A stretch of 64,000 bases of DNA from Streptomyces paradoxus (GTDB lineage: Bacteria; Actinomycetota; Actinomycetes; Streptomycetales; Streptomycetaceae): the NCBI RefSeq assembly GCF_014202475.1, contig NZ_JACHGV010000007.1, positions 412,296 to 476,295 on the forward strand. Reading direction: 5' to 3'. Below, one piece after another: positions 1-7,762 of the stretch (position 1 is the stretch's first letter; every line of letters begins with the position of its first letter). The position numbers were made by a program, and so were the translations under genes. Under the pieces are notes generated by a model. That model worked only from the letters and a program-made list of their open reading frames with translations. It had not been told where the DNA came from and searched no databases.

Positions 1-1618
1 GCTCCCCACGGCTCTCGCGCGGAGTGTCCTCGGCCCGCTTCCGCCGGGGCTCTCCCTGGCTCCTGGGGGCAACCGGCGGTTCCACCGTCCAGCGCTGGGC
101 CGCGGAGCCGTCGCGGTCGGTGACGATCACGTCCCGGCCCGTGCCGGAGGCGACGGCCAGTCCGCCTCCGCCGCGCGGCAGGAGTTCGCCGCGCACGGTC
201 AGGTCGTAGCGGACGACTCCGGCGTGCACCAGGCAGCCGGCCAGGACGACCGAGCCCCCGGCGGGGTCGGAACCGAGGCACAGAGCGGGGTCGGCGCCGC
301 TGCGCAGGACGCCGTCATCCTGGTACGACCACTGCTGGGACCCGCCCGCTGAGCAGGCGGTCAGCACGACGCGGGCCTCTGCCCGGGCCCGGCCGCCCCG
401 GACGCCGAGACACAGGCCGTCGCCGAGGTTGCGCAGGCGCCCCCGGGCCACCTCGACGGAGCCGTCGGCGGAGGCGGCCGACGGGGCACCGGCGGACGGC
501 GGCTCCTCGGACGAGCCTGCCGTGGAGCCGGGGTCCACGGCAGTGGATCCCGCGCCGTCCGGGTCGACGGCGTGGCCGCTGACCGCGCCCCAGGTGGCCT
601 GCGGGCCGCTCGCGCCGCTCTCCTCCGTCCAGCCCCGGGCGGTGAGCAGCGTCGCCAGCAGCACGAGGGAGGTCACCCCGACCGCGGCGGCCAGTGCCTT
701 CGTGTGCCTCCTCGGCGACCCGGGCCGGCCGGTCGCCGGGTCGGCGGCCCGGGGCCGCAGGCGGTGCCGTCCGCCGGCGGGCAGGGCGCTCCGGCCCTCG
801 TCGCGGCCCGGCCGTGACGCGAGGTAGCGGCGGGCGCCCCAGCCGAGCACCGTCTCCACGAGCAGGTCCTGCAGACCGCCCTCGAAATGGCTGAGTTGTT
901 CGGCGGCGTGACGGCAGTAGCGGCACGCCATGAGATGCCGCTGCACATCCGGCAGCAGGGACCCGCCCCGGCGCATGGGAACGTCCAGCAGGCGGTTGTA
1001 GTAGCGGCATTCCGGCGTCGGGGCGAGTTCCCGGTGCGCGCGTACGCATCCCGACCGGAATTGCTCGCGCGCCTGCAGCAGGGCGGCCGAGGCGGTAGCG
1101 GCGTCCACCCCCAGCAGACCGGCCGGTACGGATATGGGCTCCGCCTCGACCTCCGTGTGCCACAGCAGGCATTGAGAAGCACCCGGAAGGCCGCGGAAAG
1201 CGCGCTCCGCGAGGCGTCGCCTTTCGGGTGTGGTGGAGCGGGTGGCGCGCAGGCCGCGGGCGCCGACGGTTTTGCGGAGTTCCGGAAGTACCCGGGAAAT
1301 GCCGTCGTCGGCGGCCCAGTCACCGACCATCTCCCGGACGGCCCTGAGCAGCCGCGGACGCAGGGCGCCGCCGCCCGGCCGGGCCAGTTCCTCGCGGAAG
1401 GCGGCGGCGGCCGCCATCGCCGCGGAGTCCTCCGAGGAAGCCAGGCAGATCACGGCGTATTCATAGACCGGACGCCAGTGCCGCGCCAGCAACAGCGCGA
1501 CCGCGCGCGGCGCTTCGGCGCGTTCGCCGACCCGGGCGAGGAGATTGCGGTCGGACTCCGCGGGCCTCGCTCCGGGTCGTGGCGGGTAGGGCGGGCGTGG
1601 GGGGTTGGGGGATTGCAC
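1..1618 (-). CDS. Sigma-like, zinc-finger, ricin-lectin membrane protein (3' end cut off)
   Basis: I read this as one minus-strand frame from a GTG at 1618 with no stop before the window edge, so at least 539 residues are present and the C-terminus is missing. The first 230 residues resemble a degenerate ECF sigma factor: an N-terminal helix-rich part like region 2, then a region-4-like stretch. A putative anti-sigma-type zinc motif H-x3-C-x2-C (HLMACRYC) follows near residue 235. One transmembrane segment lies near residues 306-326. A beta-trefoil ricin-type lectin domain from about residue 396 carries two QxW motifs (QQW, QRW). The order suggests a cytoplasmic sensor or regulator part joined to an outside carbohydrate-binding part. 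No function is proven. A plain lectin membrane protein is the alternative reading. Confidence 0.7.
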   Translation of the reverse strand, partial: MQSPNPPRPPYPPRPGARPAESDRNLLARVGERAEAPRAVALLLARHWRPVYEYAVICLASSEDSAAMAAAAAFREELARPGGGALRPRLLRAVREMVGDWAADDGISRVLPELRKTVGARGLRATRSTTPERRRLAERAFRGLPGASQCLLWHTEVEAEPISVPAGLLGVDAATASAALLQAREQFRSGCVRAHRELAPTPECRYYNRLLDVPMRRGGSLLPDVQRHLMACRYCRHAAEQLSHFEGGLQDLLVETVLGWGARRYLASRPGRDEGRSALPAGGRHRLRPRAADPATGRPGSPRRHTKALAAAVGVTSLVLLATLLTARGWTEESGASGPQATWGAVSGHAVDPDGAGSTAVDPGSTAGSSEEPPSAGAPSAASADGSVEVARGRLRNLGDGLCLGVRGGRARAEARVVLTACSAGGSQQWSYQDDGVLRSGADPALCLGSDPAGGSVVLAGCLVHAGVVRYDLTVRGELLPRGGGGLAVASGTGRDVIVTDRDGSAAQRWTVEPPVAPRSQGEPRRKRAEDTPRESRGE

Positions 1619-1969
1619 GGAACCATTTCCTTCCAGCCGCAGAACGGCAGGCGAATTGCGCGTCCGTTGGAAAGCAGGTGCGTGATTGGTGCATACCTGT
1701 GCCGGGTCAGCTGCGGACCCGGCTGTGAGGTGGCTCACTTTCGCACATACGACTCACCGGTAACAAGGAGTTCGGATGAACCACGTTCAAAACGCAAGCA
1801 ATTCAGATATGTTACCGGCGGTATCCGTACCGGCTTTCGAAAACCCGGCCACCGGAGGGCACAAGTTGTGTGCACGCAAAGGCGGTTGGCACACGAAATC
1901 TCCAACCCCACAGCGCGCTCCCATCCGGCTCCCGGCGCGCTCTCAGCTCCGCCCGCCGGCATGGGCCGC
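1619..1969. other. Intergenic region with hairpin and possible short TTA-containing ORF
   Basis: This gap has lower GC than its surroundings. It holds a perfect 8-bp stem with a 7-nt loop at 1701-1723. A good ribosome binding site (AAGGAG) precedes an ATG at 1776 that opens a 65-codon frame to 1973. That frame has poor GC bias at third positions and contains a rare TTA codon (codon 13), and I do not recognise the product. It may be a bldA-dependent small gene, a gene remnant or untranslated DNA. Confidence 0.35.
1701..1723. terminator. Hairpin (8-bp stem)
   Basis: GCCGGGTC and GACCCGGC flank a 7-nt loop. It lies about 80 bp upstream of the minus-strand gene and 50 bp before the possible ORF at 1776. 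There is no T-run, so it may be a terminator or a regulatory hairpin. Confidence 0.3.
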
Positions 1970-2620
1970 ATGAATGCCCCCCACCCTTCCGCCCCGGCCA
2001 TCCCCGCCCGCACCGTCCGCATCGTCCGCATCGTCCGCAGGCGGTCGTCCCGGCCGCCGGTCCCGGCACCCGCTTCCTGCCCGCCACGAAGGCGACGCCC
2101 GAGGAGATGCTGCCGGTCGTCGGCAAGCCGGCCATCCAGTACGTCGTCGAGGAGGCGGCAGCGGCGGGACTGGACGATGTCCTGATGGTCACCGCCCGGG
2201 CAGATCCACCGCTACGGCTGCGCCGCCGTCGAGCCGGCCGCCGAGGAGGGCGTCGTCCGCGTCACGGGCCTGGTCGAGAAGCCGGCCCGGCAGGACGCAC
2301 CGAGCCGGTACGCCGTCATCGGCCGCCACGTCCTCGACCCGGACGTCTTCACCGTCCTGGAGCGCACCCCCGCCCGGCCGGGGCGGCGAGATCCAGCTGA
2401 CCGACGCCCTGCGGGAGCCGGCCGCGGGCGGCACGGTGCACGGGGTCGTCTTCGAGGGCCGGCGCCACGACACCGGCGACAAGGCCGACTGTCTGCGCGC
2501 GGTGGTCAGGCCGGCCTGCGAACGCCCCGACCTGGGGCCGGAGTTCGTGACGTGGCTCAGAGGGGTCCTCGGGGAGCTGGACGGCGCGCACCCCCGGGCA
2601 CCGGGACATGGCGGCCTGAC
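1970..2620 (+). pseudogene. galU: galU-like UTP-glucose-1-phosphate uridylyltransferase relic
   Basis: The remains of a GalU-type nucleotidyltransferase, which makes UDP-glucose from UTP and glucose-1-phosphate, are spread over changing frames. One frame carries the N-terminal nucleotide-binding part (AVVPAAGPGTRFLPATKA, then EEMLPVVGKPAIQYVVEEA) up to about 2195. A second frame from 2201 carries QIHRYGCAAVEP to VLERT. A third carries GGEIQLTDALREP to FVTWLRGVLGEL. By comparison with the family, roughly 80-90 residues are missing at 2195-2201, where the text jumps from MVTAR to QIHRYG. The likely ATG at 1970 is in yet another frame, separated by a short CGCATCGTC repeat. The gene cannot make an active enzyme, so a functional copy presumably lies elsewhere. 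Confidence 0.8.
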
Positions 2621-2670
2621 CTGCGAAAGCCCCGGCACCCGGCCGGGGTCCCCGCACCGTGGCAGCCCGG

Positions 2671-3123
2671 TCAGCCGTTGGGCCGCAGGGTCCACACAAC
2701 GGTCATCTCGCCGGTGACGGCACCGTCGGCCCGCTGCAGGGCGATGGCCACCGGGAACTCGGGGCGCTCACCGGCGTCCAGCTGGGCGACGACCTCGGCG
2801 GCCGGGCGGCCGAGGGTGGCCGTGGCGGTGACGGCGCCCATCGCCAGCTTCTTGTAGGAGATCTCGGCGCTGACGGCGAGCGGCACGGCGCGCGAGAGCT
2901 GGTCCCCGAACGCGGCCAGCACGATCGCCCCGCTCGCGGACTCGCCGAGCGTGAACATCGCACCGGCGTGCGGGCCGCCCACGTGGTTGTGGTACTCGGC
3001 CTGGTCCGGCAGCGACACCACCGCCCGCTCCGGCGAGGTCTCCAGGAACTGGAGGTTCAGGGTCCGGGCCATGGGCACCGTGGCGGCGAGCATCTCGCCG
3101 ATGGACATCTGGTCTGCGCTCAT
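2671..3123 (-). CDS. Hotdog-fold thioesterase-like protein (DUF4442)
   Basis: The 150-residue protein is the size of a single hotdog domain. The central stretch YHNHVGGPHAGAMFTLGESA fits the active-site helix region of the PaaI/DUF4442 thioesterase group, which hydrolyse acyl-CoA thioesters in the cytoplasm. The end (GEMTVVWTLRPNG) is the usual last beta strand. The ATG at 3123 has only a weak ribosome binding site, but a perfect 12-bp palindrome lies 11 bp upstream of it. The gene is monocistronic and faces the broken galU relic. The substrate is unknown. Confidence 0.75.
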   Translation of the reverse strand: MSADQMSIGEMLAATVPMARTLNLQFLETSPERAVVSLPDQAEYHNHVGGPHAGAMFTLGESASGAIVLAAFGDQLSRAVPLAVSAEISYKKLAMGAVTATATLGRPAAEVVAQLDAGERPEFPVAIALQRADGAVTGEMTVVWTLRPNG

Positions 3124-3133
3124 GGCCGCATGT

Positions 3134-3145
3134 TACTCATGAGTA
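3134..3145. promoter_or_regulatory. Palindromic operator candidate
   Basis: TACTCATGAGTA is a perfect 12-bp palindrome just upstream of the thioesterase-like start at 3123. It is a candidate repressor site. No regulator gene is adjacent. Confidence 0.4.
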
Positions 3146-3268
3146 GAGACGGCTGACCAGGCCGTGTGACGACCGCCGCACCGGTCCGCACGGCATCCGC
3201 ACCGCCCGCTCCCGGGGTTGCTGCGTCTCCGTCCACGGGCGGTGACCGAAACGTGTCCGGAGCGCGGC

Positions 3269-3274
3269 TAGGGT
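3269..3274 (+). promoter_or_regulatory. Putative -10 element (TAGGGT)
   Basis: TAGGGT lies 9 bp before the ATG at 3283. This is the spacing seen in Streptomyces leaderless or near-leaderless genes. No convincing -35 box was found. Confidence 0.4.
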
Positions 3275-3282
3275 GACTGCTC

Positions 3283-4296
3283 ATGTGGCCAGGACAGCAG
3301 CCGCCCGGGGGCGAGCAGAACCCGCAAGCGAACAACCCGTATCAGCAGCCGGGGTACCAGCAGCCGAATCCGTACCAGCAGCCGGGGTACCAGCAACAGC
3401 CCAACCCCTATGGGCAGCAGCCGCAGTGGGGCACCCCCGCGCCGGCCGGCACGCCGCAGCCCCCGCAGGGCGGTGGCGGCGGCAACCGGACGAAGCTGGT
3501 CGCGATCATCGCCGCCACGGCGGTGGTCGTCGCGGCCGGTGTCACCGGCTTCCTGGTGCTGGGCGGCGACAAGGACGACACGGCGGACGGCGGCAAGAAC
3601 GGCAAGAAGGACAAGGCCGCGTCGAGCCCGCCGGCCGAGGAGCCGAGCGCCACCGCCACGGGCGACAACCCCCGCGGCGGCGAGGACGCCAAACCCACGG
3701 TCAAGGGCTGGAAGGTCGTCATCAACCCCAAGTGGGGCACGGCCTTCGACGTCCCGGCCGACTGGGAGGTGGCGTCCCCGACGTCGTCCGTCTTCTTCGA
3801 GGACGAGAAGTCCGACGACGGCAAGCCGCTGATCACCATGTCGGCACCGGCGTTCTACAAGTCCGAGTGGTGCACGAGCGACGACGACAAGGACGGCAGG
3901 ACCGAGACCGAGTCCCTGGCCGGAGCGGGCACCAAGGGCGCCGACGGCGCCAAGGACACGGACGAGGTCGCGGTCAACCAGGTGGCCTGGTGGGTGTACG
4001 GCGGCTACACGCAGCCGGACAAGAAGAGCGTCAAGGCCGACGACAAGGCCAAGCCCTACACCACCGCCTCGGGCGTGAAGGGCAGCGTCGCCTGGGCGCA
4101 CTCGGAGGACACGCCCGACAAGGGCAAGTGCGCCAGCGACGGCAAGGCGGTCACGTTCGGCTTCAAGAACTCCGCGGGCGACTTCGTCGCGTGGAGCTTC
4201 TTCGGTGCCAAGGGCGTCAAGGGCGAGGTGCCCGAGAAGACCATCCTGAAGATCCTCAGCACGGTCCGGCTGCACGGCGAGCCGACCGGCGGCTGA
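3283..4296 (+). CDS. Proline/glutamine-rich single-pass membrane protein
   Basis: This is a 337-residue protein of a kind common in Streptomyces but without a known function. Residues 1-65 are low-complexity Pro/Gln/Asn/Tyr repeats built on NPYQQPGYQQ. A single transmembrane helix follows (LVAIIAATAVVVAAGVTGFL, about residues 69-88). Next comes a charged Lys/Asp/Ser/Pro linker and an outside domain of about 200 residues with two cysteines (SEWCTSDDD and KGKCASDG) that could form a disulphide. The topology is cytoplasmic N-terminus and extracellular C-terminus. The start is the ATG just after a TAGGGT box. A strong terminator follows the gene. Confidence 0.75.
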   Translation: MWPGQQPPGGEQNPQANNPYQQPGYQQPNPYQQPGYQQQPNPYGQQPQWGTPAPAGTPQPPQGGGGGNRTKLVAIIAATAVVVAAGVTGFLVLGGDKDDTADGGKNGKKDKAASSPPAEEPSATATGDNPRGGEDAKPTVKGWKVVINPKWGTAFDVPADWEVASPTSSVFFEDEKSDDGKPLITMSAPAFYKSEWCTSDDDKDGRTETESLAGAGTKGADGAKDTDEVAVNQVAWWVYGGYTQPDKKSVKADDKAKPYTTASGVKGSVAWAHSEDTPDKGKCASDGKAVTFGFKNSAGDFVAWSFFGAKGVKGEVPEKTILKILSTVRLHGEPTGG

Positions 4297-4307
4297 CCCG
4301 GACGGAA

Positions 4308-4340
4308 CGGGCCCGCCCCCCTGCGACAGGGGCGGGCCCG
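4308..4340 (+). terminator. Intrinsic-type terminator hairpin
   Basis: CGGGCCCGCCCC and GGGGCGGGCCCG form a perfect 12-bp stem around a 9-nt loop 12 bp after the stop of the membrane-protein gene. There is no T-tract, as is usual in Streptomyces. Confidence 0.75.
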
Positions 4341-4506
4341 GCTCACCGAAGCATCGTGAGGGGGCAGCCCTTCAGGTGCCCGCGGTAAACCCAGCGCCCC
4401 GGGAAAGACTCGTCGTCCACCCGGCAACTGCAATGCGGACTCAGGGGTTGCCGGAGGAGTTGGTGCAGTCCCAGTAGGCGTGCACCGGCGAGGCACCGAG
4501 CGCCCG

Positions 4507-5352
4507 TCAGCCGATGCCGAACGCCCCGTCCGGGGGCACGGGTGACGGCACGGCGTCGGCGTCCGCCACCGGCCGTGCATCGCCGATGAACTCCCGTAGC
4601 CCGGCACCGTGCTCGACCCGGGCCGGGAAGGCGTCGGCGGCGGTGAGCCGGGCCAGGGCGGCGATGTCGACCGGCTGGTGCCCGGCGGCCAGGACGGCGT
4701 TCCCGAACCGCCGTCCCCGCAGCACCCCCGGCTCGGCGATCAGCACGAGCTCCTCGAAAACGGTGGCCAGGGTGGCGAGTTGCGACCGCAAGAAGGCGAA
4801 GGGCGCGGCGTCGGGGAGGTTGGCGAGATAGACCCCGTGTCGCCGCAGTACCCGTGCGGCCGCACCGACATAGGCGACGGAGGTGAGGTGGGCCGGCACC
4901 CGCGACCCGCTGAAGACGTCCGCGACGAGCACGTCCGCCGAGGCGGCGGGAGCGTTCTCCAGCCAGACCCGCGCGTCCGCCGCGTGCAGGGCGATGTCCG
5001 CGCCGTCCGGCAGCGGCAGATGCCCGGACACCAGCTCCAGCAGCCCCCGGTCGGCCTCGACGACGTCCTGCCGCGAGCCCGGCCGGGTCACGGCCACGTA
5101 CCGGGGCAGGGTGAGCGCCCCGCCCCCGAGATGCGCCACGTCCAGCGCCCGCCCCGGCTCGGCCACGACATCCAGCACGTGACCGAGCCGCCGCGTGTAC
5201 TCGAACTCCAGGTGCGCCGGCTCGTCGAGATCGACGTAGGACTGCGGCGCCCCGTCCACGGTCAGCAGCCAGGCCCGCTCCCGGTCGACGTCGGGCATCA
5301 GCTTGGCGGTGCCGTGATCGGTGGTCCGTGTCACGGGAATGGCGTCGTTCAC
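4507..5352 (-). CDS. Spermidine synthase-like methyltransferase-fold protein
   Basis: The 281-residue protein has a Rossmann-type methyltransferase/spermidine synthase fold. A glycine-rich motif (DVAHLGGGALTLPRYVA) is followed by the acidic residue after strand 2 (QDVVEADRGLLELV) and by DVLVADVFSG, the position of the catalytic Asp region in polyamine synthases. Family members transfer an aminopropyl group or are of unknown substrate; actinobacterial versions are often called fused MFS/spermidine synthase, but this one has no membrane domain. The GTG at 5352 was chosen for its upstream GGAGG, although the spacing is tight. An ATG at LMPDVDRERAW is the alternative. Confidence 0.75.
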   Translation of the reverse strand: MNDAIPVTRTTDHGTAKLMPDVDRERAWLLTVDGAPQSYVDLDEPAHLEFEYTRRLGHVLDVVAEPGRALDVAHLGGGALTLPRYVAVTRPGSRQDVVEADRGLLELVSGHLPLPDGADIALHAADARVWLENAPAASADVLVADVFSGSRVPAHLTSVAYVGAAARVLRRHGVYLANLPDAAPFAFLRSQLATLATVFEELVLIAEPGVLRGRRFGNAVLAAGHQPVDIAALARLTAADAFPARVEHGAGLREFIGDARPVADADAVPSPVPPDGAFGIG

Positions 5353-5438
5353 CCCTCCATTGTGCGATGGGTCAACGCGGCCCAGGGGCGCGGGGAACCG
5401 CGCGACCGGCCCAGGGCGGCCCGCAGTCCCCCACCACC

Positions 5439-6608
5439 TCAACCCACCACGGTCACGGTCCCCGCCCCCACGGTCCGCCCACCCTCACGGATGGCGAACC
5501 CGAGCCCCGGCTCCAGAGGCATGTCCCTCCCCAGCTCCACGGTCATGGCAACCGTGTCGCCGGGCCGGGCCACGGCCACCTCGCCGAGGTCGACGACGCC
5601 CACCACATCCGCGGTCCGGATGTAGAACTGGGGCCGGTAACCGGAGGAGACGGGCGTCGTCCGTCCCCCCTCCCGGGCCGAAAGGACGTACACCTGCGCC
5701 GAGAAACGCCTCCGGGGCTTCACACTCCCCGGCGCCGCGACGACGTGCCCCCGCCGGACGGCGTCCCGCGGCACTCCCCGCAGCAGCATCGCCACGTTGT
5801 CGCCGGCCTGCGCCTCCTCCATCGGCTTCCCGAAGGTCTCCAGGCCCGTGACCACCGTCTCCACGGCGGCCCCGAGCACCTCGACCCGGTCACCGACCCG
5901 CACCACACCGCGCTCGACCGCCCCGGTCACCACCGTTCCCCGCCCGGTGATGGTCAGCACGTTCTCGACGGACAGCAGGAACGGCGCGTCGATGTACCGC
6001 TCCGGCATCGGCACATATGTGTCCACCGCGTCGAGCAGCGCCTCGATCGACGCCGTCCAGCGCGGGTCCCCCTCCAGCGCCTTCAGGCCGGAGACGCGTA
6101 CGACGGGTACGGAGTCGCCGCCGTAGCCGTGCGCGGTGAGCAGGTCGCGGACCTCCAGCTCGACCAGGTCGGTCAGCTCCTCGTCCCCCGCGTCGGCCTT
6201 GTTGAGGGCGACCACGATGTGGTCGACGCCCACCTGCCGGGCGAGCAGGACGTGTTCGGCGGTCTGCGGCATGATCCCGTCGAGCGCGGAGACGACCAGG
6301 ATCGCCCCGTCGAGCTGGGCGGCGCCGGTGACCATGTTCTTGACGTAGTCGGCGTGGCCCGGCATGTCCACGTGCGCGTAGTGCCGGGTGTCGGTCTCGT
6401 ACTCGACGTGCGCGATGTTGATGGTGATGCCGCGCGCCGCCTCCTCGGGCGCCCGGTCGATCCGGTCGAACGGCACGAACGCGCCGCTGCCGCGGTCGGC
6501 GAGGACCTTGGTGATGGCGGCCGTCAGCGTGGTCTTGCCGTGGTCGACATGACCCATCGTGCCGATGTTGAGATGCGGTTTCGTACGGACATAGGCCGTC
6601 TTGGACAT
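5439..6608 (-). CDS. tuf3: Elongation factor Tu paralogue (EF-Tu3 type)
   Basis: This is a complete 389-residue EF-Tu that delivers aminoacyl-tRNA to the ribosome. Visible GTPase motifs are GHVDHGKTT (G1), a switch I Thr in RGITINIAHVEYET, DMPGHADY (G3) and NKAD (G4). Domains 2 and 3 are complete, ending in GGRTVGAGTVTVVG. The main Streptomyces EF-Tu is about 397 residues with longer conserved stretches. This shorter, more diverged copy stands alone, not behind fusA and rpsL, and matches the tuf3 gene known in S. coelicolor and S. ramocissimus, which is linked to the stringent response. Likely ribosome binding site is GAGGT before the ATG. Confidence 0.93.
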   Translation of the reverse strand: MSKTAYVRTKPHLNIGTMGHVDHGKTTLTAAITKVLADRGSGAFVPFDRIDRAPEEAARGITINIAHVEYETDTRHYAHVDMPGHADYVKNMVTGAAQLDGAILVVSALDGIMPQTAEHVLLARQVGVDHIVVALNKADAGDEELTDLVELEVRDLLTAHGYGGDSVPVVRVSGLKALEGDPRWTASIEALLDAVDTYVPMPERYIDAPFLLSVENVLTITGRGTVVTGAVERGVVRVGDRVEVLGAAVETVVTGLETFGKPMEEAQAGDNVAMLLRGVPRDAVRRGHVVAAPGSVKPRRRFSAQVYVLSAREGGRTTPVSSGYRPQFYIRTADVVGVVDLGEVAVARPGDTVAMTVELGRDMPLEPGLGFAIREGGRTVGAGTVTVVG

Positions 6609-6950
6609 GGCTGTACCTCGAAGCGTCTGATCGGCGAAGAAGGAAGTGGGACCCCGAGGACCTGCCCGACCCTCCCCTTGCGGGGTCCGCCGGACGAACC
6701 GGAGAGGGTCAGCTTCGGGCGCCGTCTGTCACGGCCGGGAGAGCGGCGACGGCAGCCTTCGGGGCATCCGTGACCACGGATGCTGCGAGGGCGAAGGCGT
6801 GCCGGAACATGTCGTCGATCATTGCCGACGCTTTACCGCACGTCGAATGGTTTTCGTCCGCCCTGCGCACAGGCGCGCGGCCCGGGAGCTGTGACGCTGG
6901 TGAGACGAACCATACGGCGATCACACACATTTGTCGGTTAGTGTCACCGG
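6609..6950. other. Divergent intergenic region upstream of tuf3
   Basis: This gap separates tuf3 from the TVP38-family gene. It carries an imperfect long inverted repeat (GACCCTC near 6670 with GAGGGTC near 6704) around a smaller CCCC-TTG-CGGGG type hairpin, either a terminator or structure in the tuf3 leader. It also contains a possible 37-codon minus-strand ORF, listed separately. Confidence 0.5.
6709..6822 (-). CDS. Possible 37-residue small protein upstream of tuf3
   Basis: An ATG at 6822 opens a 37-codon frame ending in TGA at 6709. About 80 percent of its third positions are G or C, which fits coding DNA here. The peptide has an acidic start (MIDDMFRHAF) and an Ala/Val-rich middle. No good ribosome binding site precedes it and I do not recognise it. 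It could be a small gene, a leader ORF of tuf3 or chance. It lies 100 bp before tuf3 on the same strand. Confidence 0.3.
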   Translation of the reverse strand: MIDDMFRHAFALAASVVTDAPKAAVAALPAVTDGARS

Positions 6951-7742
6951 ATGCTCGATGCCACCACCCGCTCTGGGGGCACCGCCACGGCCTCTCCCCG
7001 GGCCACCGCCGCGGAGCTCGCCGTCGCCGTTCCCCCGGCAACGAACGCCTCGCCCGCCGTACCGACCCATTTCGCCGCCCGCTGCACGAGAGTTCTGCTG
7101 TCCCCGTGGTCGCGGCTGTCCCTGCTCGTCGTGCTGCTCGCCGCGGGCGCGTGCGGGGTGCTGCTGTTCGAGCCGCAGCGCCTGCTGACGGAGGGCTGGC
7201 CGCCACAGCTCGGCGGAGCCGCGGCGGCGGCCGTGTTCGCGGTGGCGTACGGCGTGTGCACCGTGGCGTTCGTGCCGAGGCCGCTGCTGAACCTGGCGGC
7301 GGGCGCCCTGTTCGGTTCGCAGCTCGGCCTCGGCACCGCGCTGGCGGGCACCGTGCTCGGCGCCGGGATCGCCTTCTGCCTGGGCCGGGCGCTGGGCCAG
7401 GACGCCCTGCGCCCGCTGCTGCGGGGGCGCTGGCTGAAGGCCGCGGACGGCCAGCTCAGCCGGCACGGCTTCCGTTCGATGCTGGCGGTGCGGCTGTTCC
7501 CCGGTGTGCCGTTCTGGGCCGCGAACTACTGCGCCTCCGTCTCCCGCATGGGCCTGCTGCCGTTCCTGCTGGCCACGGGCCTCGGCTCGATCCCCAACAC
7601 CGCCGCCTACGCCGTCGCGGGCGCCCGTGCGTCCGCGCCGACCTCGCCCGCCTTCCTGATCGCCCTGGCCTGCATCGCCCTGCCCGCGCTGGCGGGCGTG
7701 GTGATGGCCTGGCGCAAGCGGCACCAGCTGCGCCGCCTCTGA
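6951..7742 (+). CDS. TVP38/TMEM64 family (DedA-like) membrane protein
   Basis: This 263-residue integral membrane protein has a hydrophilic N-terminal tail of about 45 residues followed by five to six hydrophobic segments. The family signature is visible: FVPRPLLNLAAGALFG, the re-entrant loop region of the SNARE-associated/VTT domain, followed by a second conserved part, RLFPGVPFWAANY. Members of this superfamily are implicated in lipid scrambling or transport in the membrane, and the substrate here is unknown. The gene is transcribed alone, divergent from tuf3, and converges on the thiolase with only 20 bp between stops. Confidence 0.85.
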   Translation: MLDATTRSGGTATASPRATAAELAVAVPPATNASPAVPTHFAARCTRVLLSPWSRLSLLVVLLAAGACGVLLFEPQRLLTEGWPPQLGGAAAAAVFAVAYGVCTVAFVPRPLLNLAAGALFGSQLGLGTALAGTVLGAGIAFCLGRALGQDALRPLLRGRWLKAADGQLSRHGFRSMLAVRLFPGVPFWAANYCASVSRMGLLPFLLATGLGSIPNTAAYAVAGARASAPTSPAFLIALACIALPALAGVVMAWRKRHQLRRL

Positions 7743-7762
7743 CGCGCTGTCACGCCCCTGCG

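Noticed and set aside
5328..6773. A 481-codon plus-strand open frame across tuf3
   Set aside because: It lies opposite the intact EF-Tu gene and its translation is His/Pro/Arg-rich with no recognisable motif.
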